DNA of 5,828 nucleotides from the NCBI GenBank assembly GCA_030150085.1, contig JASLGJ010000368.1:1-5828 (forward strand), read 5' to 3'. The notes under the pieces were generated by a model, which was not told the origin of the DNA, ran no database searches, and saw nothing but the letters and a program-made list of their open reading frames with translations. Origin of the DNA: Candidatus Elarobacter sp. GTDB lineage: Bacteria; Vulcanimicrobiota; Vulcanimicrobiia; Vulcanimicrobiales; Vulcanimicrobiaceae. Below are positions 1 to 4,726 of the stretch, piece after piece. The translations under genes were made by a program, and so were the position numbers. Position 1 is the first letter of the stretch; each line of letters starts with the position of its first letter.

Positions 1-373
1 GCCGGAAGGCGGCTTCTACGTCGAGCCGACCCTGTTCGGGCCGGTCGCCGAGCGCCACGAGCTGGCCTGCGAGGAAGTGTTCGGCCCGGTCCTCTCCGCG
101 CTGCCCTTCGCCGACGAGAGCGAGGCGATTCGGCTCGCGAACGCGACCGAGTACGGCCTGGTCGCGGGCGTGTGGACCGAGAACGGCGGGCGCCAGCAGC
201 GCGTGGCGCGCGCCCTGCGGGTCGGGCAGGTGTTCGTCAACTGCTACGGCGCGGGCGGCGGGATCGAACTGCCCTTCGGCGGCTTCAAGCGCAGCGGGCA
301 CGGGCGCGGCAAGGGCTTCGCCGCCCTGCACGAGTTCAGCACCCTGCAGACCATCACCCACAAGTTCGCCTGA
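1..373 (+). CDS. Aldehyde dehydrogenase, C-terminal part (5' end outside window)
   Basis: This is the last 123 codons of an NAD(P)-dependent aldehyde dehydrogenase, which oxidises an aldehyde to its carboxylic acid in the cytoplasm. The reading frame is open from base 2 to the TGA at 371-373. Seen in sequence: the EEVFGPV box, whose second Glu (residue 25 of the visible part) is the family's NAD-ribose-binding Glu. After it come the YGLVAGVWT segment, the VNCYG segment before the C-terminal oligomerisation strands, and the ELPFGGFKRSG box. The catalytic Cys and general-base Glu lie upstream of the window. One oddity is that the usual GRE(K/L)G after the SG box reads GRGKG, so the conserved Glu is a Gly (codon 308-310). 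The stop overlaps the start of the next gene (TGATG), which indicates one operon with translational coupling. The substrate cannot be told from this end of the protein; the overall look is of the betaine/amino-aldehyde-type ALDH group. Confidence 0.95.
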   Translation, partial: PEGGFYVEPTLFGPVAERHELACEEVFGPVLSALPFADESEAIRLANATEYGLVAGVWTENGGRQQRVARALRVGQVFVNCYGAGGGIELPFGGFKRSGHGRGKGFAALHEFSTLQTITHKFA

Positions 374-1137
374 TGGCGGGAACGCTGCGCGGCAAGGTCG
401 CCGCCGTGACCGGCGGCGGCTCGGGTTTCGGGGCCGAGATCTGCCGCAAGTTCGCCGAGGAGGGCGCGGCCGTCACCGTGCTCGACGTCGACGATGCCGC
501 GGGCGCCGGCGTCGCCGCGGAGATCGCCGCCGCGCACCTCGGCCGGGCGCGCTTCGTGCGCTGCGACGTCAGCGTGCGCGCCGAGGTGGCCGCCGCGGTG
601 CGCGCGATCGTCGCGGCCGAGGGCCGGATCGACGCCTACGTCAACAACGCCGGCGTCACCCACCGCAACGGGTCCATGCTCGAGGTGAGCGAGGAGTGGT
701 TCGAGCGCATCTTCGCGGTCAACGTCAAGGCCCTGTACCTCTCGGCGCTGGAGCTGGTGCCGGTGTTCCGCGCCCAGGGCGGCGGGGTGGTGGTCAACGT
801 CGCCTCGACCGCCGGCATCCGCCCGCGCCCCGGGCTGACCGTCTACAACGCCTCCAAAGGCGCCGCGATCACGCTCACCAAGTCGATGGCGGTCGAGTTC
901 GCGCCCGACAACATCCGCGTCAACGCGGTCTGCCCGGTGGCCGGCGAGACCCCGCTGCTGTCCGAGTTCATGGGCGGCGACACGCCCGAGCTGCGCGCCA
1001 AGTTCGCCGCCAGCGTGCCGCTGGGGCGCCTCTCGCGCCCGCGCGACGTCGCCAACGCGGTGGCCTTCCTCAGCTCCGACGAGGCCGCGTTCGTCACCGG
1101 CGTCGCGCTGGAGGTCGACGGCGGGCGCTGCGTCTAG
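373..1137 (+). CDS. Short-chain dehydrogenase/reductase (classical SDR)
   Basis: A 254-residue cytoplasmic NAD(P)-dependent oxidoreductase of normal length for classical SDRs. Seen in sequence: the Rossmann glycine motif TGGGSGFG (residues 13-20), an Asp at the end of beta-2 (D38, in VLDVD) and NNAG (91-94). The catalytic tetrad is complete: N117, S145, Y158 and K162 (YNASK). An acidic residue at position 38 normally means preference for NAD(H) over NADP(H). The usual N-PG motif after the catalytic helix reads CPVAGET, and the C-terminus ends LEVDGGRCV, as in a subgroup often annotated as glucose-1-dehydrogenase-like or FabG-like. The ATG at 373 is chosen because the protein starts right at the Rossmann fold and overlaps the upstream ALDH stop. 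There is no strong Shine-Dalgarno, so translation is probably coupled to the ALDH gene. Together the pair could oxidise an alcohol to an aldehyde and then to an acid, or act on different intermediates of one pathway. The substrate is unknown. Confidence 0.95.
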   Translation: MAGTLRGKVAAVTGGGSGFGAEICRKFAEEGAAVTVLDVDDAAGAGVAAEIAAAHLGRARFVRCDVSVRAEVAAAVRAIVAAEGRIDAYVNNAGVTHRNGSMLEVSEEWFERIFAVNVKALYLSALELVPVFRAQGGGVVVNVASTAGIRPRPGLTVYNASKGAAITLTKSMAVEFAPDNIRVNAVCPVAGETPLLSEFMGGDTPELRAKFAASVPLGRLSRPRDVANAVAFLSSDEAAFVTGVALEVDGGRCV

Positions 1138-1173
1138 GGCCCGGCGGAGCCGGCCTCCCGGCGGGCGAGTGAT

Positions 1174-1215
1174 CCCCGTCCGGCTCGCGCCCCCGGCATG
1201 GATTCCCCGTCCGGC
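1174..1215. repeat. 11-bp direct repeat upstream of the PLP enzyme gene
   Basis: The sequence CCCCGTCCGGC occurs at 1174-1184 and again at 1205-1215, each preceded by GAT or GATT. The two copies are 31 bp apart, close to three helical turns, so they lie on the same face of the DNA. They sit in the gap between the SDR and the PLP enzyme, where a promoter for the latter would be expected. They could be a paired operator, or a chance repeat in GC-rich DNA. Confidence 0.4.
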
Positions 1216-1274
1216 GGTCCAATGCTCGGCCTCATGGTCACCGGCGCGCTCGGGCCCGCGCCGTATGCTGCGAT

Positions 1275-1279
1275 AGGGG
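1275..1279 (+). promoter_or_regulatory. Shine-Dalgarno for the PLP enzyme
   Basis: AGGGG lies 4 bases before the ATG at 1284. It supports that start over any later in-frame start. The upstream gap shows no clear -35/-10 pair; TATGCT at 1264-1269 is -10-like but has no matching -35. Confidence 0.5.
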
Positions 1280-1283
1280 TGTC

Positions 1284-2492
1284 ATGTCGTCCGTTTCCCG
1301 CGAGTCCGCCGTCATCTACACGGGCGGCGAGTTCAACCCGACCCGGTCGGTCGCGACGCCGATCTTCCAGACCTCGGCCTTCCAGGCCGATTCGGCCGAG
1401 CACTTCCACGCCATCTCGACCGCCCCGCTGGGGACCGAGTTCTACACCCGCTACGGCAACCCCAACCAGCAGCAGCCGGCCGCGATCATCGCCGAGCTCG
1501 AAGGCGCCGAGAACGCGCTCGTGTTCGCCTCGGGCGTGGCGGCCGCGGCGACGACCGCGCTGGCCCTGCTCAAGGCCGGCGACCACGTCGTCGCGCAGAC
1601 CGTCATCTACACCGGCACCACCGGCCTGCTGCAGGAGATCATGGCGAAGTTCGGCGTCAGCACGACCTTCGTCGACCAGCGCGACCCGGCCGCCTTCGAG
1701 GCCGCGATCACCGACCGCACCCGCCTGATCTGGGTCGAGACGCCGAGCAACCCGCTCATGCAGCTCACCGACCTGGCCGCGGTCGCCAAGCTCGCGCGCG
1801 CGCGCGGCATCCTGACGATCTGCGACAACACCGTCGCGACGCCGCTCAACCAGCGCCCGCTCGAGCTCGGCATCGACCTGTCCCTGCACAGCGCGACCAA
1901 GGCGATGGGCGGCCACGCCGACATCATCGCGGGCGCCGTGGCCGGCTCGCAGGAGCTGATGGAAAAGATCTGGCACGCGATCCTGACCATCGGCGCGACG
2001 CTCGGCCCGATCGACGCCTGGCTGCTGCTGCGCGGCTTGCGCACCTTGCCGCTGCGCAACGAGCGCCTGAACAAGAACGCGCTCGCGGTGGCCTCGTATT
2101 TGGAGTCGCACCCGCGCGTCACGGCGGCGTACTATCCCGGCCTGCCCAGCCACCCGCAGCACGAGCTCGCGCTGCGCCAGATGAGCGGCTTCGGCTGCCT
2201 GCTCTCGTTCGAGCTCGACGGCGACCAAGCCATGGCGGAGCGCTTCGTGACCAGCCTGCGCCACGTCAAGCAGGCCGCGAGCTTCGGCAACTTCGAGTCG
2301 CTGGTGTTCCACCCGGCCGCGGTCTGGTCGGGCCACTCGACCCCCGAGGAGCTGCTCGCGGCGGGCATCCGGCCCTCGCTGCTGCGCCTGGCGGTCGGCC
2401 TGGAGCACGCCGACGACCTGATCGCCGACGTCGAGCAGGCGCTGGAGAAGTGCGCGGCGGGCTCGCGCGTCCCGACCGGCGCGGCCGGCTAG
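1284..2492 (+). CDS. Cystathionine gamma-synthase-family PLP enzyme (Cys/Met metabolism, trans-sulfuration type)
   Basis: A 402-residue fold-type I PLP enzyme of the Cys/Met-metabolism family. Members make or break C-S bonds at the gamma carbon of homoserine esters, cystathionine or methionine (CGS, cystathionine lyases, methionine gamma-lyase, O-acetyl/succinylhomoserine sulfhydrylase). Seen in sequence: FYTRYGNPN (residues 53-61), with the phosphate-binding Tyr/Arg contributed by the neighbouring subunit; ASG (82-84); the PLP-stacking Tyr at 109; VETPSNP (151-157); DNTVATP (181-187), where D181 pairs with the pyridine nitrogen; HSATK with the Schiff-base lysine K206; GHAD (210-213); and LRLAVGLE with the carboxylate-binding Arg R368. 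The position of methionine gamma-lyase Cys116 is Gly111, which argues against a typical methionine gamma-lyase. The usual NPT and TKY are NPN and TKA here, so exact substrate and reaction type are open. It stands alone: 146 bp after the SDR and followed by an unrelated gene, so it is probably its own transcription unit. Confidence 0.93.
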   Translation: MSSVSRESAVIYTGGEFNPTRSVATPIFQTSAFQADSAEHFHAISTAPLGTEFYTRYGNPNQQQPAAIIAELEGAENALVFASGVAAAATTALALLKAGDHVVAQTVIYTGTTGLLQEIMAKFGVSTTFVDQRDPAAFEAAITDRTRLIWVETPSNPLMQLTDLAAVAKLARARGILTICDNTVATPLNQRPLELGIDLSLHSATKAMGGHADIIAGAVAGSQELMEKIWHAILTIGATLGPIDAWLLLRGLRTLPLRNERLNKNALAVASYLESHPRVTAAYYPGLPSHPQHELALRQMSGFGCLLSFELDGDQAMAERFVTSLRHVKQAASFGNFESLVFHPAAVWSGHSTPEELLAAGIRPSLLRLAVGLEHADDLIADVEQALEKCAAGSRVPTGAAG

Positions 2493-2521
2493 GCGTCGCT
2501 GGTCCAACGGGCTCGCGGTCT

Positions 2522-2561
2522 CCGCGGCGGCCTCGCGTCTTCGGGACGCCGTTCACCGCGG
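2522..2561 (+). other. Stem-loop after the PLP enzyme gene (possible transcription end)
   Basis: Nested inverted repeats lie 30 bp after the stop codon: an outer CCGCGG pair (2522-2527 and 2556-2561) and an inner GCGTC/GACGC stem (2535-2539 and 2545-2549) with a TTCGG loop. No T-run follows, so it is not a canonical intrinsic terminator. In such GC-rich DNA the stem could also be chance. Confidence 0.3.
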
Positions 2562-2574
2562 CCCTTGCCCGTTC

Positions 2575-2616
2575 TGGTAATCGCTAATCGGGTACAGACT
2601 TACCATATATGTCAAC
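2575..2616 (+). promoter_or_regulatory. AT-rich promoter/operator region of the XRE gene
   Basis: This is the first clearly AT-rich stretch in the window. It carries an inverted repeat TGGTAA (2575-2580) and TTACCA (2600-2605), with centres 25 bp apart, and a 7-bp tandem repeat TAATCGC-TAATCG (2578-2590). TATATG at 2606-2611 is -10-like and would place a transcription start near 2618, but no convincing -35 is seen. XRE regulators frequently bind their own promoter, so these repeats are natural candidates for an autoregulatory operator. That is inference. Confidence 0.4.
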
Positions 2617-2649
2617 GTGGGGCGTAGCCCCATTCGCGAAGCGTCGGCT

Positions 2650-3018
2650 GTGGCAAAGAACATCGGCGAGGTGATCCGCAACGCTCGCGTACAGTTGAAG
2701 CTGACTCAAGAGGAGGCGGCCCGCCGTGCGAATATGAGTCCGCCGGCCTTCAACCGGCTCGAGTTAGGCTGCGGCGACCCACGCTGGTCGACCGTCGTGC
2801 GCGTCGCCCGGGGTCTGGGAATGACGCTCGACGAACTCGCGGGCGGCTACGTCGACCGGGCGGCAATGCTGCAGCCGGCCGTTTCGATGTCCGACGTGCG
2901 CGGGGAGTTGCGGGTCATCAAGCGCGATCTGGACGCCGCCACGACGCGCTTGGGAGATCTCGAGGCGCGCCTCGGCCGGCCGGCGACGCGCAAGCGGTCG
3001 CACCCGACGGCGTCGTGA
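2650..3018 (+). CDS. XRE-family helix-turn-helix DNA-binding protein with C-terminal coiled coil
   Basis: A 122-residue protein. The Cro/C1-type HTH spans about residues 5-63: IGEVIRNARVQLKLTQ, EEAARRA as the first HTH helix, and MSPPAFNRLE as the recognition helix. A GDPRWSTVVRVARGLG segment and LDELA close the domain. Residues 83-108 have hydrophobic residues in an unbroken a/d heptad pattern (V83, L87, I90, L94, A97, L101, L104, L108), so a dimerising coiled coil is likely; the tail is basic (RKRSH). The role is presumably that of a transcription regulator. The GTG at 2650 is chosen because the HTH then starts at the N-terminus and a weak GAAG lies 8 bases upstream. The alternative is an in-frame GTG at 2617 (11 residues longer, no Shine-Dalgarno), which falls on or before the likely transcription start. 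Codon use is less GC-biased than in its neighbours (GCT, GCA, GTA, ACT, CAA), suggesting separate ancestry. No toxin or phage partner is adjacent. Confidence 0.85.
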   Translation: MAKNIGEVIRNARVQLKLTQEEAARRANMSPPAFNRLELGCGDPRWSTVVRVARGLGMTLDELAGGYVDRAAMLQPAVSMSDVRGELRVIKRDLDAATTRLGDLEARLGRPATRKRSHPTAS

Positions 3019-3371
3019 GTGCGGCCGTAGCGGTCACGCCAGCATCCTGAGCAGCGACCGCGCGTACGGCGGCGCGCATCCCAGGTCCGCTTCGTCGCCG
3101 GAGAGCGGAGCGAACGCTGGTGACGCGCCCGCGGCACGTCACCGCCGACGTCCGCGCGAGACGTCATGCGGCACGATGTATGCGCTCTGGCGCGATCGCG
3201 TCGGCGTTCACGAGATCGGGGCCGAACTACTCCGAATTGAGCGTAAGGCGTAGCGTTCTTCGGCTGCGAAGATGATTGCTCGATGGGCCGGGGGCGACGC
3301 CGGCGGAACGCGTGCCGGGCGGGCGCGGCGGTGCGTGCGGTCAAGCACGGCGATAAAGGGACGTAAAGCGA
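3019..3371. other. Gene-free stretch after the XRE gene
   Basis: I see no convincing gene here on either strand. Open frames are short or have an Arg/Ser/Pro-rich composition typical of antisense shadows. Two inverted repeats are visible: GCGGTC/GACCGC (3030-3035 and 3056-3061) just after the XRE stop, and TCTTCG/CGAAGA with a GCTG loop (3257-3272). A 25-codon ATG frame at 3177-3254 has no ribosome binding site. The stretch could be decayed coding sequence of a mobile or horizontally acquired segment, but no recognisable protein remnant can be read. Confidence 0.5.
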
Positions 3372-3392
3372 GCGCCGCGGTTGGCGCGGCGT
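3372..3392 (+). terminator. Strong GC hairpin, possible terminator
   Basis: CGCCGCG (3373-3379) and CGCGGCG (3385-3391) form a perfect 7-bp stem with a GTTGG loop, extendable by a G-T pair. No T-run follows. It sits 30 bp upstream of the -35 of the next promoter, where insulation from upstream transcription would make sense. Confidence 0.35.
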
Positions 3393-3408
3393 GAATCCAC
3401 GGATCGAA

Positions 3409-3428
3409 TTGTCAGAATTCGTTGACAA
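3409..3428. promoter_or_regulatory. Inverted repeat overlapping the -35 (candidate operator)
   Basis: TTGTCA (3409-3414) and TGACAA (3423-3428) form a 20-bp dyad with an 8-bp centre. The right arm shares five bases with the TTGACA -35 hexamer, so a dimeric protein bound here would block or modulate RNA polymerase. The binding protein is not known; the XRE protein upstream is one candidate. Confidence 0.5.
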
Positions 3429-3451
3429 AGCGGTCTCACAGTGGTTAGGAT
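3422..3451 (+). promoter_or_regulatory. Sigma70 promoter for the 3831 gene and transporter
   Basis: A perfect -35 TTGACA (3422-3427), an 18-bp spacer and TAGGAT (3446-3451, 4 of 6 matches to TATAAT) predict a start near 3458. It points toward the gene at 3831 with no good gene in between, implying a leader of about 370 nt. It is the best promoter in the window and lies in locally AT-richer DNA. Confidence 0.65.
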
Positions 3452-3457
3452 CACACC

Positions 3458-3680
3458 AGGACTACACCATAGGTCCTAGTTTTCAAGATTTCGAGCAAGC
3501 ACCCACGATTCGCCGCAACGGCGGCTTAGTCGGTGGGCGAACCATCATGACACGGGTGAGGAAGATGGTGACCATGCGAGCATTTCGCGGCGGGCACACC
3601 ACCGGTGTGACGCCCCGCTCTCGGCACAAGCGCCGCCGAACCCCGGGCTCCGGGACGACGCGCGTTCGCACGGCGCGAGC
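3458..3680 (+). ncRNA. Predicted structured leader RNA upstream of the 3831 gene
   Basis: This is the first part of the inferred transcript from the 3422-3451 promoter. It shows consecutive stems: AGGAC/GTCCT (3458-3462, 3473-3477); an inner CGCCG/CGGCG hairpin (3511-3515, 3519-3523) inside an outer CCCAC/GTGGG pair (3502-3506, 3533-3537); CACACC/GGTGTG (3595-3600, 3604-3609) capped by CGGG/CCCG (3591-3594, 3614-3617); TCGGC/GCCGA (3621-3625, 3635-3639); CCCGG/CCGGG (3642-3646, 3650-3654); and CGCGC/GCGCG (3659-3663, 3673-3677). I recognise no known riboswitch class. High GC content produces some stems by chance, so function is a hypothesis: a cis-regulatory leader or an independent small RNA. 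Confidence 0.3.
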
Positions 3681-3684
3681 CTGA
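3547..3684 (+). CDS. Possible small arginine-rich ORF in the leader
   Basis: A 45-codon frame downstream of the 3422-3451 promoter. It has three in-frame ATGs (3547, 3565, 3574); GTGGG (3533-3537) lies 9 bases before the first, and GAGGA (3558-3562) lies 11 bases before the third. The product would be very basic: 12 Arg including a run of three after His-Lys, 9 Thr, and no membrane segment or known domain. It could be a leader peptide controlling the downstream gene, a small nucleic-acid-binding protein, or simply an open frame in non-coding RNA. The frame also reads open upstream to a GTG at 3391, but that start lies before the promoter. Confidence 0.2.
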   Translation: MTRVRKMVTMRAFRGGHTTGVTPRSRHKRRRTPGSGTTRVRTARA

Positions 3685-3803
3685 GAGCCTAGCAGACCCG
3701 CGGCCGGCGCCGCTCCGCGCGCGCCGCCGCCCGACCATCCGTTTTCATTTTCGGTGACCGTCGGCGAGCACGTACACGACGGGCTCCGGTTTCCCATTCG
3801 CTC

Positions 3804-3817
3804 CGATCGTTCGATCG
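3804..3817 (+). repeat. CGATCG-TT-CGATCG inverted repeat before the Shine-Dalgarno
   Basis: Two CGATCG hexamers separated by TT form a dyad that ends directly at the AGGAGG of the 3831 gene. As RNA it can form a 5-bp stem (CGATC/GATCG) with a GTTC loop touching the ribosome binding site; as DNA it could bind a protein. Confidence 0.4.
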
Positions 3818-3823
3818 AGGAGG
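3818..3823 (+). promoter_or_regulatory. Perfect Shine-Dalgarno AGGAGG
   Basis: AGGAGG lies 7 bases before the ATG at 3831. It fixes the start of the unknown protein and predicts strong translation. It is by far the best ribosome binding site in the window. Confidence 0.85.
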
Positions 3824-3830
3824 CTCTTCA

Positions 3831-4673
3831 ATGCGCGCACTCCGGATTCAAGATGTGGTTCGCCCGGTGATCAAGCGCGTCGCCGACGAGACGGTACGCG
3901 ACGCCATTCTCACGTCGTTCGAGCAGGCCACGGACTCGCTTTCGCGGGTCGAGGAATGCTTCGAGACGCTGACCTCGCGCGAGTGGCCGCAGCTCGCGCT
4001 GTTCCGCTTCTTCAACGCCTGGCGCAACCCGTCGGTCGGCTCCGCCAGCGTCGCCGGCCTGACCGTGCGCATCCTCGCCGAAGCCGAGGAAGCGCAGGGC
4101 GAGGCGCGCGAGGCGCTGTTCCTGAGCGCGGCGTACGTCGCGCGCATCACCGGCGAGGACCTCGGCCTGTTCAGCGACACGCACGGCGCGCTCTACGCGC
4201 GCATGGCCGACGCGCTCTGCGAGAGCGACGCCTGGCAGCGCGCGCAGTACACGATCCCGACCGCCTCCGACTACCAGACCTGGGTGCGCACGCAGCGCCG
4301 GCTCGGGCCCGACATCGTCGAGGCGCTGATGCTCTCGATCGTCGCCGAGATCTACAACTACGGCGAGTTCACGGTCATCGCGCCGAAATTCCAGAAGTGG
4401 CTGCAGGCGATGGGGCACGACAAGCAGCGCCGCAACCACGAGCTGGAGTTCGTCATCGCGCACGTCGGCAACACCGAGAGCGGGCACTTCCTCTACGCGG
4501 TGCGCGCGCTCGAGCAGTACTGCCGCGGAACCGGCGCGACGTTCGACCGCGAGCGCTTCGCGCGGTGCTGCGCGAGCTATCTGGCCGGCGTGGGCGAGTC
4601 GTTCGCGACGATCACCTCCGCGCTGCTGGCCACCGCCGAGAGCGCGCCGGAGCGCGAAATGGCGGTCGCCTGA
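3831..4673 (+). CDS. Hypothetical helical His/Glu-rich protein of unknown function
   Basis: I do not recognise this 280-residue protein. It has no signal peptide or membrane segment, so it is probably cytoplasmic, and it reads as almost entirely amphipathic helix. The N-terminal 1-60 carries several acidic/hydrophobic helices, including an SLSRVEECFETL segment. Residues 75-135 form helices rich in Ala/Glu and end in DTHGALYARMADAL with H118. Residues 160-230 hold the most conserved-looking part: EIYNYGE (E173, E179), H196, H203, then HVGNTESGH (H211, E216, H219). The ExxH within a helix and clustered His/Glu resemble metal-ligand helices of ferritin-like or heme-oxygenase-like (TenA/diiron) folds. 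However, the spacing does not match the H-x3-D/E-x2-H motif of those oxidases and no second ExxH is present, so this is only a resemblance. Codon use is strongly GC-biased, so it is a real expressed gene. The transporter gene follows closely, which suggests co-transcription and a linked role. Confidence 0.85.
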   Translation: MRALRIQDVVRPVIKRVADETVRDAILTSFEQATDSLSRVEECFETLTSREWPQLALFRFFNAWRNPSVGSASVAGLTVRILAEAEEAQGEAREALFLSAAYVARITGEDLGLFSDTHGALYARMADALCESDAWQRAQYTIPTASDYQTWVRTQRRLGPDIVEALMLSIVAEIYNYGEFTVIAPKFQKWLQAMGHDKQRRNHELEFVIAHVGNTESGHFLYAVRALEQYCRGTGATFDRERFARCCASYLAGVGESFATITSALLATAESAPEREMAVA

Positions 4674-4726
4674 ACCTCGTCACGGACCAGGCGGTGGACG
4701 GGGGCGCGGCGCTGAAGCGGAAGCCC

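Noticed and set aside
1141..1153. CCGGC-GGA-GCCGG hairpin after the SDR stop as a terminator
   Set aside because: Only 5 bp, tight loop and no T-run; expected by chance in sequence this GC-rich.
1134..2507. 457-codon open frame on the minus strand
   Set aside because: It is antisense to the PLP enzyme gene, has the Arg/Ala/Gly/Glu-rich low-complexity composition of a GC-rich shadow frame, and shows no domain.
2617..3018. XRE protein with a toxin-antitoxin partner
   Set aside because: No toxin-like gene lies directly upstream or downstream; the flanks are the PLP enzyme and non-coding DNA.
2847..3428. 193-codon minus-strand frame covering the gene-free stretch
   Set aside because: Ser/Arg/Pro-rich sequence without domain, overlaps the XRE coding region and lacks a supported start; treated as a shadow.
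3391..3684. 97-codon + frame starting with GTG at 3391
   Set aside because: Its start lies before the predicted promoter and inside the GC hairpin, with no Shine-Dalgarno; only the shorter 3547-3684 part is kept as a low-confidence candidate.
3831..4673. Assignment of the unknown protein to the heme-oxygenase-like diiron oxidases
   Set aside because: The ExxH at 216-219 is suggestive, but the upstream His is off by one position, the partner E-x6-H helix lacks its His, and the spacing between helices is too short; kept only as a hypothesis.
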